A DNA stretch of 14,935 bases from GCA-2861595 sp035536185 (GCA_035536185.1 DATLOM010000006.1:1-14935); one strand, 5' to 3'; counted from the stretch's first letter, positions 6,506 to 12,083 are shown. The notes: a model not told the origin generated them from the letters alone. Program-made: numbers and translations.

Positions 6506-7764
6506 GCCGCCGGCTCCGCACAGGTGAGGCGCCCCCAACCCAGGGGGCTGAGGGAGCCGTAGACGACAGCGGTGGGAAGCTCGACCTCGTCGGTCGCCTT
6601 CTGTCTCAGCAGGGCGATCTCCTCGCCCCCGAGGGCCCGCTCCACCGCCGGCAGCACCAGTCGTTCGTCGTAGTTGCCTGTGCTCACCATGCCGGTCGCC
6701 TTCTCCGGGGGGACCACGATCGAGGGGCCGGTGCCGTCCGAGCCGGCCATCTCGGCGAAGAGGCCGACGGCGGGGATCTTGAGCTCGGCCAGGGCGTCCA
6801 TCTTCAGGGCCATGTCACCGTCGGCGTTGCCCCCGCCCTCCTTGGTGACGATGGCGGCGTCGAAGCCGGCCGCCGCGCAGAGCTTGGCGGCATGGGCGGA
6901 GACCAGCTCCTTGCGGTCCTGGTCCACCGGCTCGGGCGAGAGCATCAGGCCGGCGAATTCCAGGTCCTGCCCGTGGCGCCGGCGCAGGGCCTCGACCACA
7001 GGGTGGTTCTGGAACAGGTAGGTGAAGTTCTTGAGCCCAGGATGGCCGAACTGGCCGCTGACGACGGCGCCGTCGTCCATCTCGTCGGGGTCGATGAGCG
7101 TGGGGAGGGCGCCCGCGAAGCTGCGGCCGTACACGAAGGAGTCCTTGAACGTGCCCTGGGTCTGCAGGTTGGTGATGGCCCCCACCCGCGGCCGGCCCTC
7201 CACCGGGGCACCGGGCACCACGACCGACGGGAGCTCTTCCACCGAGTCGGGAGGAGCTTCGAGGCCGGCATCGGCCAGCAGGACGGCCAGCGCCAGTGAA
7301 CCGTGACGGAGGGCGGTGTCGACGTCCTCCCACGCCGCGTCGGGCGTCGGCGTGAACTCCACCACCAGGTTGTGGGTGGCGCCCAGCGGCGAGAGGGCGG
7401 CGGCCGGCCCGGACATGTCGACGACCGCCTCCTGGGCCCGCGGCAGGTAGCCGGCGACCACCACCGCAGCCCCTCGCATCACGTGGGTCTCACCTCGGCC
7501 CTGGGGGCGGGGCGGCCCCAGGAGGCCGGGGAAGATGCCGCCGCCGCCGGGGCCCTTGGTGCGGGGTTCGACGGCGTCGAGGACCTTGACGATGCGGACT
7601 GCGTCGCCGGGGGACGCCCACGACACATGCACCTCGGCCAGCGCAGGCGAGGCCATGACGGCCGCCGCCTCGTCGGCCGAGACCGTGAGAGTGCCGCTGG
7701 CGTAGGACGTGCTCTCGCCGAGGGCGACGGAGGTCACGTCGTGCACGAGGCGCGTCAACTTCAT
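6502..7764 (-). CDS. GrdE-like protein: glycine/sarcosine/betaine reductase component B proprotein homologue lacking the pyruvoyl cysteine
   Basis: The 420-residue product aligns with GrdE landmarks as I remember them: VRIVKVLDAVEPRTKGPGG (57-75), GIFPGLLG, THVMRGAAVVVAG (93-105), ITNLQTQGTFKDSFVYG (197-213), PTLIDPDEMDDGAVVSG (221-237) and VTKEGGGNADGD. In clostridia the proprotein is cleaved before a Cys near residue 242 in the motif SGNC, and that Cys becomes a pyruvoyl group that binds the amine substrate. Here the same place reads S236-G-Q-F239-G-H-P-G-L-K-N-F-T-Y. There is no Asn-Cys, and the only cysteines in the protein lie elsewhere. So it probably stays one chain and lacks the cofactor. 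It is the first gene of the operon and overlaps grdB by ATGA. No Shine-Dalgarno precedes ATG 7764; a TAGTTT box 6 bases upstream suggests a leaderless start. Confidence 0.85.
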   Translation of the reverse strand: MKLTRLVHDVTSVALGESTSYASGTLTVSADEAAAVMASPALAEVHVSWASPGDAVRIVKVLDAVEPRTKGPGGGGIFPGLLGPPRPQGRGETHVMRGAAVVVAGYLPRAQEAVVDMSGPAAALSPLGATHNLVVEFTPTPDAAWEDVDTALRHGSLALAVLLADAGLEAPPDSVEELPSVVVPGAPVEGRPRVGAITNLQTQGTFKDSFVYGRSFAGALPTLIDPDEMDDGAVVSGQFGHPGLKNFTYLFQNHPVVEALRRRHGQDLEFAGLMLSPEPVDQDRKELVSAHAAKLCAAAGFDAAIVTKEGGGNADGDMALKMDALAELKIPAVGLFAEMAGSDGTGPSIVVPPEKATGMVSTGNYDERLVLPAVERALGGEEIALLRQKATDEVELPTAVVYGSLSPLGWGRLTCAEPAA

Positions 7765-7770
7765 CGGGAG

Positions 7771-7776
7771 AAACTA
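7771..7776 (-). promoter_or_regulatory. Putative -10 box of the grd-like operon (leaderless start)
   Basis: TAGTTT on the minus strand is followed by exactly six bases (CTCCCG) and then the ATG of the grdE-like gene at 7764. This puts the A of ATG at the expected +1. No ribosome binding site is present, which fits leaderless translation. I see no convincing -35 at the normal spacing. Confidence 0.5.
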
Positions 7777-7846
7777 CTCACCAACTCGAAACCGGCCTAC
7801 TTGCATCTGTGGCCGGAAATTTCAACTGCCCAACCTGCTCGGCCTC

Positions 7847-7852
7847 TAGGAT
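7847..7852 (+). promoter_or_regulatory. Putative -10 box of msrB
   Basis: TAGGAT, then six bases, then ATG 7859, the same spacing as at two other genes here. A transcript starting at 7859 would give either a leaderless start there or a short 18-base leader whose GGAGG (7867-7871) serves ATG 7877. There is no clear -35 element. Confidence 0.45.
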
Positions 7853-7876
7853 GGAAGGATGGTTCCGGAGGTCGAC

Positions 7877-8272
7877 ATGACCGACGAAGAGTGGAAGGCG
7901 AAGCTCTCGCCCGAGCAGTACCGGGTGCTGCGGAAGAAGGGCACCGAGCCGCCGTTCACCGGCAGGTACGTGCACGCCAAGGAGGCCGGCATGTACCGGT
8001 GCGGGGCCTGCGGCGCCGACCTCTTCCGCTCCGACGCCAAGTTCGACTCCGGCACCGGGTGGCCGAGCTTCACCGAGCCGGCGATTGCCGCCAACATCAA
8101 GCTGGAAACGGACCGCAGCCTGGGGATGGCCCGCACCGAGGTGCTCTGCGCCGCCTGCGGGTCCCACCTCGGCCACGTCTTCGACGACGGGCCGGGGCCG
8201 ACCGGCCAGCGCTACTGCATCAACTCTCTCGCTCTCGAACTCGAAACCACCCCGCAGGAAGGAGCAACGTGA
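7877..8272 (+). CDS. msrB: Peptide-methionine (R)-S-oxide reductase MsrB
   Basis: The 131-residue product reduces methionine-R-sulfoxide in proteins. It has the full MsrB fold signature: zinc-binding C42-x2-C45 and C91-x2-C94, the GWPSF motif at 61-65, HLGHVFDDGP (98-107) and RYCINS with catalytic Cys114. The resolving Cys found in many MsrB proteins before GWPSF is Thr60 here, so this is a one-cysteine type that must be recycled by another thiol. I chose ATG 7877 because GGAGG lies 5 bases upstream. An in-frame ATG at 7859 adds MVPEVD and could be used leaderlessly. It diverges from the grd-like operon across about 110 bases, which may mean shared redox control but does not prove it. Its stop overlaps the next gene's GTG. 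Confidence 0.95.
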   Translation: MTDEEWKAKLSPEQYRVLRKKGTEPPFTGRYVHAKEAGMYRCGACGADLFRSDAKFDSGTGWPSFTEPAIAANIKLETDRSLGMARTEVLCAACGSHLGHVFDDGPGPTGQRYCINSLALELETTPQEGAT

Positions 8273-8583
8273 CCAACCACATCCGCCACGCCCTGGAGGT
8301 CCTCGCCCGCACCGGGTGGACCAAGCACGCCTTCACCGACGACGGGGGGCGCCACTGCCTCCAGGGGGCGTTGTACGACGCCTACGGACTCTGTCCCGAC
8401 CGCGTCACCGGCGAGCTTGCCGCCGACGTGCGTCTCGTGAACCAGACCATCGAGGAGCAGTACCCGGAGCGCTTCGGCGCCGTCGGCATCTCCCGCTTCA
8501 ACGACCACCCCGACACCACCCTGGAGGACGTAGTCAGGGTTCTCGAGAAGGCGGCCATCCGCAAGGACGAGCTTCTGACCTGA
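8269..8583 (+). CDS. DUF6197-like small protein
   Basis: The 104-residue protein starts at GTG 8269, overlapping the msrB stop (GTGA), with a strong GGAAGGAG 4 bases upstream. It is therefore translationally coupled to msrB. The pattern A-L-E-V-L-A-R-T-G-W-T-K-H-A, then H-C-L-Q-G-A-L-Y-D-A-Y-G, and later R-F-N-D-H-P-D-T-T-L-E-D-V-V-R-V-L-E-K-A, resembles the DUF6197 family as I recall it (GW-TQ, C-x-x-GAL, WND-P-G-T-x-E-E-V). Function is unknown. No membrane segment or signal peptide is visible. The match is by eye only. Confidence 0.75.
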   Translation: MTNHIRHALEVLARTGWTKHAFTDDGGRHCLQGALYDAYGLCPDRVTGELAADVRLVNQTIEEQYPERFGAVGISRFNDHPDTTLEDVVRVLEKAAIRKDELLT

Positions 8584-8585
8584 TC

Positions 8586-8633
8586 CTCCGGCGGGCAGAA
8601 CCTTCGCTCTGGGCTGTGGTTCTGCCCGCGGAG
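8586..8633. terminator. Long hairpin between convergent genes, probable bidirectional terminator
   Basis: CTCCG (8586-8590), a bulged G, then CGGGCAGAACC (8592-8602) pair with GGTTCTGCCCG (8618-8628) and CGGAG (8629-8633). This gives 16 base pairs with a 15-base loop. It starts 3 bases after the DUF6197-like stop and lies 22 bases beyond the end of the convergent minus-strand gene. There is no T-run on either strand, so it may act as a terminator without a U-tract or as a transcript 3'-end stabiliser. Confidence 0.6.
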
Positions 8634-8654
8634 AGCTCTTGGTGCAGGGGCGGG

Positions 8655-8804
8655 TCAGCCGCCGTGCTGGCCGCCGCCGGCCTGCTCGTTGGGGTCCTGG
8701 TTGCGCTGCCGGTTGTCGTCGGGCTTCTTCCCGCCGGCCTGGTCACGCGGACCGTCGGGATCGTCGCTCATGGGTTCCTTGGTTACCGGATCGACCTTTG
8801 CCAT
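8655..8804 (-). CDS. 49-residue hydrophilic protein, probably disordered
   Basis: MAKVDPVTKEPMSDDPDGPR opens a product rich in Asp, Gly, Gln, Asn, Pro and Lys with almost no hydrophobic residues, ending GGGQHGG. A strong AGAGGAGG (minus strand, about 8 bases before ATG 8804) supports translation, so I count it as real although it is short. It has no cysteines, signal peptide or membrane segment. The composition resembles small intrinsically disordered, hydrophilin-like stress proteins, but I recognise no named family. It is flanked by the long hairpin at its 3' end and by the divergent metallopeptidase gene at its 5' end. Confidence 0.65.
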   Translation of the reverse strand: MAKVDPVTKEPMSDDPDGPRDQAGGKKPDDNRQRNQDPNEQAGGGQHGG

Positions 8805-8882
8805 CGGTGATGCCTCCTCTTTGATCGCTTGTCCTGTACCTCCCCGGTAGCCAGGAGCGGAAAACCACCGTCCGGCCGCCAT

Positions 8883-8888
8883 TAGCGT
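8883..8888 (+). promoter_or_regulatory. Putative -10 box of the metallopeptidase gene (leaderless GTG start)
   Basis: TAGCGT is followed by six bases (CGGGAC) and the GTG at 8895, the same TANNNT-N6-start geometry seen at the grdE-like and msrB genes. No Shine-Dalgarno sequence precedes the GTG. Confidence 0.45.
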
Positions 8889-8894
8889 CGGGAC

Positions 8895-9731
8895 GTGGCT
8901 CGCATCATCGACACCAGTCCGGCCTTCGAAACCTACGCCCGCACGGCCTTCCTCGAGTCGGCGGCGCTGAGAGAGCAGCAGTGGCAGGAGCGGTACGAGG
9001 CGGCCCACCCCGACGTCTTCGAGGCCTTCTACGCCAAGGAGCCGGCCACCGACGGCCGCAAGGCGCTGGTTCGTGAGCTGTCCGCCCTGCGCCAGCGGGT
9101 GGGAACGGCAGCGCCGGCCATGGTCGAGATCCTCGAAGAGGTCGACCCGCAGGTTCAGGAGGCGCTAGGGGTCGAGTCACCCTCGTCACCGGTCCACGTT
9201 CTCCTGGTGGGGCCGTCGTCCACCAACGCCGCCGTCGGACGCCTGGGGGACGAGGTGGCCTTGTTCCACTGCCTGGAGTGGTTCCGCACAGCCGACGGCG
9301 CCCGTGTGCTCGCCGCCCACGAGGACGCCCACGCCTGGCACGAGATCGGCCTGGCCGAGGAGCCGCCGGCCGACGACGTCGCCTGGATGGCGTTCTCCGA
9401 GGGCCTGGCCATCTCGGCGTCGAGGGCGGTGGTGCCGGGCCGGCCGGACGACGACTACTTCTGGTTCGGTTACGACGGCTTCGAGGACTGGCTGGCGTGG
9501 TGCCAGGAGCACCGGGAGGAGCTTCTCGCTCGTTTCGCCGAGGCCCTGGACGATCCCACGGCGTTCGACACCTACTTCGGTGCCGGCTTGGTCGACGGGC
9601 GCTGGAGGACGGGCTACTTCGTGGCCGACGAGGTCGTGCGGTCCCTGGGGCGGAGCCTTCCGGAGATGGCGGCCATGACGGTCTCCGAGGGCCGGGAAGC
9701 GGTCAGGGAAGTTCTCGGAACTGCTGGTTGA
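8895..9731 (+). CDS. DUF2268-like putative zinc metallopeptidase
   Basis: The 278-residue cytoplasmic-looking protein (no signal peptide) contains H142-E-D-A-H146 inside LAAHEDAHAWHE, an HExxH zinc-binding and catalytic motif. Glu169, 23 residues later in FSEGLAISASR, would be the third zinc ligand of the gluzincin type. The later GYFVADEVVRSL stretch (240-251) matches the end of DUF2268 domains, which are predicted Zn-dependent proteases. The N-terminal half is rich in helices and charges. Start GTG 8895 is chosen because family-like sequence begins soon after and a TAGCGT box fits a leaderless transcript. It is followed by a good terminator. The substrate is unknown. Confidence 0.7.
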   Translation: MARIIDTSPAFETYARTAFLESAALREQQWQERYEAAHPDVFEAFYAKEPATDGRKALVRELSALRQRVGTAAPAMVEILEEVDPQVQEALGVESPSSPVHVLLVGPSSTNAAVGRLGDEVALFHCLEWFRTADGARVLAAHEDAHAWHEIGLAEEPPADDVAWMAFSEGLAISASRAVVPGRPDDDYFWFGYDGFEDWLAWCQEHREELLARFAEALDDPTAFDTYFGAGLVDGRWRTGYFVADEVVRSLGRSLPEMAAMTVSEGREAVREVLGTAG

Positions 9732-9754
9732 CCTGGCCCCAAGGGCCGGGTTTT
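9732..9754 (+). terminator. Rho-independent terminator after the metallopeptidase gene
   Basis: CCTGGCCC (9732-9739), loop CAA, GGGCCGGG (9743-9750), then TTTT (9751-9754). The stem has 8 pairs with one U-G wobble. It starts directly after the TGA at 9729-9731. Confidence 0.8.
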
Positions 9755-9755
9755 A

Positions 9756-9788
9756 CCCTGGTTGTGGAGACCATTCCGCATACCAGGG
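9756..9788 (+). promoter_or_regulatory. Hairpin covering the ribosome binding site of the cysteine-rich protein
   Basis: CCCTGGT (9756-9762) pairs perfectly with ACCAGGG (9782-9788). An inner GTGG/CCGC pairing is also possible. The second arm contains the AGGG of the Shine-Dalgarno (AGGGAGAG), about 10 bases before ATG 9801, so folding would hide it. No known riboswitch class is recognised. It could be chance or a simple translational switch. Confidence 0.4.
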
Positions 9789-9800
9789 AGAGACCAGAAC

Positions 9801-10001
9801 ATGTCTGTAGACCAGGAAACCGCCACTGACCGCTGCTCTTGCGGCTGTGGCTCGATGACCACCGTCACGGCCGCCGGCGAGGACTGCGGCTGCGGCTGCG
9901 CCTGCTGCGGTGAAGCGGTGAAGACGGCGGCGGACGAGATCGCCGAGCTGACCAACCTGCGCCAGTCCATCGACGAGAGGCTGGCCGAGCTGGGCAGATG
10001 A
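9801..10001 (+). CDS. 66-residue cysteine-rich protein, possible metal-binding
   Basis: The product has eight cysteines, in R-C12-S-C14-G-C16-G and D-C29-G-C31-G-C33-A-C35-C36-G, separated by a short Thr/Ala linker. It ends in a charged helix (EIAELTNLRQSIDERLAELGR) that could form a coiled coil. The dense CxC pattern is like metallothioneins or other small metal-thiolate proteins, but I recognise no named family. ATG 9801 has GGGAG about 10 bases upstream; an earlier in-frame ATG at 9762 lies in the hairpin and has no ribosome binding site. It is bounded by a terminator upstream and a small hairpin downstream, so it is probably its own transcription unit. Confidence 0.75.
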   Translation: MSVDQETATDRCSCGCGSMTTVTAAGEDCGCGCACCGEAVKTAADEIAELTNLRQSIDERLAELGR

Positions 10002-10020
10002 GGACCTGGGTTGTCGAAAG

Positions 10021-10036
10021 TCGCACGCGAGTGCGA
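10021..10036 (+). terminator. Small hairpin after the cysteine-rich gene
   Basis: TCGCAC-GCGA-GTGCGA forms a perfect 6-pair stem with a GNRA-type tetraloop, 20 bases after the stop of the cysteine-rich gene. No T-run follows, so termination is uncertain. Confidence 0.35.
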
Positions 10037-10118
10037 GCTCCGCGGCGATGACCATTCGTCTACCGGTATTCTCGTCGTAGTGGGGCTGACGGCGGCCCGG
10101 AGAAAGGAACCCGGTCGG

Positions 10119-10805
10119 ATGACACTTCGTGAACGGTCTGCAGTGGTGGTTGGCGGCGGGCTGGCCGCTCTCGTGCTCTCGGCCGGCGCGGTGGCGTGGG
10201 CCTGCACCCCTTATCCCGACGGCGACAGCTTCGGCAACACTCCCGAGGCACCGCCTCCCTCCCAGGACCGCACGCCGGCGCAGCCTCCTCCGCCCGAACC
10301 GCGGCCGCAGCCCCAGCCGGAGGTCCAGCCCCAGCCGGCGGCTGAGACCACTCCTGCTCCGGTGGCCAAACCGGCGCCGGCGCCGGCGCCTGTCGCGGCC
10401 GCCGCCCCCGCGCCGGCACCGGTGGCCCAGCGGCCCCCGGCACGGCCCACTCGTAGTGCCGCGCCGGCCAGGCCTGCTCCCGACCGCTCCGCCTCGCCCG
10501 CCGGCCCGTCCGTGGCGTCGACCGCCGAGGCTCCGCCGGCACCCGTGGCCGCTCCGCCGGCACCCCCCACCGCGCCCCTCCCGTCGATGGGCACCATGGC
10601 CGGGGACCTCTGGGGTGGGTTCGCCGCCGTTCCCGCCACGGTCACGAGGGGCCCCGGCCTGGCCACGCCGGCTCCGGCCGCCGGCTCCGGCGACGCCAAC
10701 TGGTCCCTCGGCGCCGGGCTCATGGGCGCCGGTCTGGTCGCTCTGGGTGCCGGCACCGCCGGCGTCGTGCGTCGTTCGCGGGCCCGGGTAGCCGTCGGCT
10801 CCTAG
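10119..10805 (+). CDS. Exported Pro/Ala-rich protein with C-terminal membrane anchor
   Basis: From ATG 10119 (AAAGGA about 10 bases upstream) the product is 228 residues. It opens MTLRERSAVVVGGGLAALVL, a signal peptide with an Arg-rich n-region and a long hydrophobic core ending near AWAC. The middle, roughly residues 40-160, is low-complexity Pro-Ala-Gln (PAPAPAP, QPQPE, PPAPP) and should be extended in the cell wall. Near the C-terminus LGAGLMGAGLVALGAG forms a membrane segment followed by RRSRAR. That is the layout of a sorting or anchor tail, but no LPxTG-type motif precedes it. It probably spans the wall and is held in the membrane. The frame is open back to 10011, without a usable start signal there. 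Its TAG overlaps the stop of the convergent gene. Confidence 0.75.
   Translation: MTLRERSAVVVGGGLAALVLSAGAVAWACTPYPDGDSFGNTPEAPPPSQDRTPAQPPPPEPRPQPQPEVQPQPAAETTPAPVAKPAPAPAPVAAAAPAPAPVAQRPPARPTRSAAPARPAPDRSASPAGPSVASTAEAPPAPVAAPPAPPTAPLPSMGTMAGDLWGGFAAVPATVTRGPGLATPAPAAGSGDANWSLGAGLMGAGLVALGAGTAGVVRRSRARVAVGS
10370..10435 (+). repeat. Low-complexity GCC/GGC-rich tract coding Pro-Ala repeats
   Basis: Near-perfect short repeats (GGCGCCGGCGCCGGCGCC and variants) code the PAPAP stretch of the exported protein. Such tracts can vary in length by slippage. Confidence 0.6.
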
Positions 10806-11974
10806 TTGGCCTCGTCTGGCGAGGGTGCCGGTACCGCGTCGCAGGCGAGGCGGTAGCCGCGGCCTGTGACCGACTGCAGGGCCGGCGCCGCCGGCCCGAG
10901 CCGGCGGCGGAGGCGGGCCATCGTCGCCTCCAGCACCTGCGCGTTGGTGGTGGCCGATCCCCAGCCCTGCTTCAGCAGGCTGCTGCGGGACACCACCACT
11001 CCTGGCCGTCTGGCCAGCTGATCGAAGACCGATCGCTCGAGCGGCGAGAGCTCCACCGCCTGGTCGTCCAGGAGGATGGTCGAACCCTGCACGACCACCG
11101 TGACGCCCGCCATGGACAGCGTGAGGCGCCGCTGCTGGACGTGATCGGAGAGCGCCCGCACGAGCAGACCCAGGCGCCCGACCTCGGGTTGCAGGGGCGC
11201 GTCGATCCCCTGCTCACGGGCGGCGCCGCCGCAGACGGGGCCCACGCAACCGGCCACCACGTTGTCGTTGAAGGCGTGGCGAAGCTCGTCGGCTGCCCCC
11301 ATGCGGCCGGCGATGACGAACAGGTTGTGCACGGCGGGGGCGGACGTGAAGGTGACGGCATCGAGCTTCCCTGAACACGCCGCCTCGACCAGGCGGCGGG
11401 CGGGCCCGTCGTCGTCGGGCATGCGCCAGCGGTACACGGGCACGCTCACGACGTCGGCGCCCACCTCGGTGAGAGCTGCTGTGAGCTCAGGGCTTTCCAT
11501 GCCGTACTCCTGCACGGCGACGCGTTTGCCGGCGAGAGGCTCCGCTCGCAGGAGGTCGACGATCTCCGGTAGCCGCTCTGTCGGGGACCGCTGCCACACC
11601 TCCAAACCGGCCGACTGGACCGCCGCCGCGGCCTTGGGGCCACGGGCCACGACGAGCGCCGTGCTCAGCGCCGCGGTGAGCTGGGCGCCCAGGCCCCAGG
11701 TGTCCACGGCCTCCAGCCAGGCGCGGATCCCGATCCCGGTGGTCGCCACCAGATAGTCGGGCGGGCGTTCGATGAGCGACATGGTCGCCGCCCGCAGGGC
11801 GTCGTCGTCGGCCAGGTACTGGGTGGAGATGGTGGGCCCATGGAGCACCTCGGCCCCCCGCCGCTTCAGCAGCTCGGCCTGCTCGCTCCACCGCCGGTCC
11901 GCGGTGATGCCCACCACGTACCCCTCCAGAGGTTGCAGCGCCACGTGCCCGATTGTGGCCCACGGTTGTTTCAT
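10802..11974 (-). CDS. Uroporphyrinogen-III synthase-like domain fused to a winged-helix DNA-binding domain; nitrate/nitrite regulator
   Basis: The 390-residue protein has two parts. Residues about 14-270 are HemD-like (PLEGYVVGITADRRWSEQAELL, VATTGIGIRAWLEAV, VAVQEYGMESPELTAAL, AVTFTSAPAVHNLF). HemD closes hydroxymethylbilane to uroporphyrinogen III, the precursor of siroheme. Residues about 290-378 are an OmpR/PhoB-type winged helix (LSPLERSVFDQLARRPGVVVSRSSLL, VLEATMARLRRRLG, SVTGRGYRLAC). This fusion next to narK and nirB is known in mycobacteria and other actinobacteria, where it is annotated as a transcriptional regulator; whether it keeps synthase activity is unclear. It diverges from narK-nirB and likely controls them. 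No ribosome binding site fits ATG 11974; GTG 11944 (MALQPLEGY) is an alternative that matches the family start better. Its TAG shares CTAG with the convergent gene. Confidence 0.88.
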   Translation of the reverse strand: MKQPWATIGHVALQPLEGYVVGITADRRWSEQAELLKRRGAEVLHGPTISTQYLADDDALRAATMSLIERPPDYLVATTGIGIRAWLEAVDTWGLGAQLTAALSTALVVARGPKAAAAVQSAGLEVWQRSPTERLPEIVDLLRAEPLAGKRVAVQEYGMESPELTAALTEVGADVVSVPVYRWRMPDDDGPARRLVEAACSGKLDAVTFTSAPAVHNLFVIAGRMGAADELRHAFNDNVVAGCVGPVCGGAAREQGIDAPLQPEVGRLGLLVRALSDHVQQRRLTLSMAGVTVVVQGSTILLDDQAVELSPLERSVFDQLARRPGVVVSRSSLLKQGWGSATTNAQVLEATMARLRRRLGPAAPALQSVTGRGYRLACDAVPAPSPDEAN

Positions 11975-12012
11975 CCACGTTTCGGTGGGCGCAACACGAC
12001 GTGAGCAGCAGC

Positions 12013-12061
12013 GTCAGGAGAACGTATCCTTCCGGTGACATCACGGCAACGGAGGGAAAAC
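12013..12061 (+). promoter_or_regulatory. GlnR-like operator array in the narK/regulator intergenic region
   Basis: Five-base elements recur exactly every 11 bases: GTCAG (12013), GTATC (12024), GTGAC (12035), GCAAC (12046) and AAAAC (12057). The actinobacterial GlnR box is GTnAC-n6-GaAAC repeated with the same period. GTGAC-n6-GCAAC matches it with one mismatch and GTCAG is one base off. GlnR is a known nitrogen regulator of nitrate and nitrite genes in actinomycetes. The array overlaps the putative divergent promoters. The HemD-type regulator could be the binder instead. Confidence 0.35.
12021..12049 (-). promoter_or_regulatory. Putative promoter of the HemD-winged-helix gene
   Basis: On the minus strand TTGCCG (12049-12044), a 17-base spacer and TACGTT (12026-12021) match the -35/-10 layout of a housekeeping promoter, with transcription expected near 12014. 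On the plus strand TATCCT (12025-12030) could be the -10 of narK, without a clear -35. The two divergent -10 boxes would overlap. Confidence 0.45.
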
Positions 12062-12083
12062 CCCGCCGCGGCAGGCTGCTGGC

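Noticed and set aside
7303..8583. A 426-residue plus-strand ORF covering the grdE-like 5' end, msrB and the DUF6197-like gene
   Set aside because: Its first half is antisense to grdE and its middle is msrB in a wrong frame; only the last 104 codons (from GTG 8269) are a real gene.
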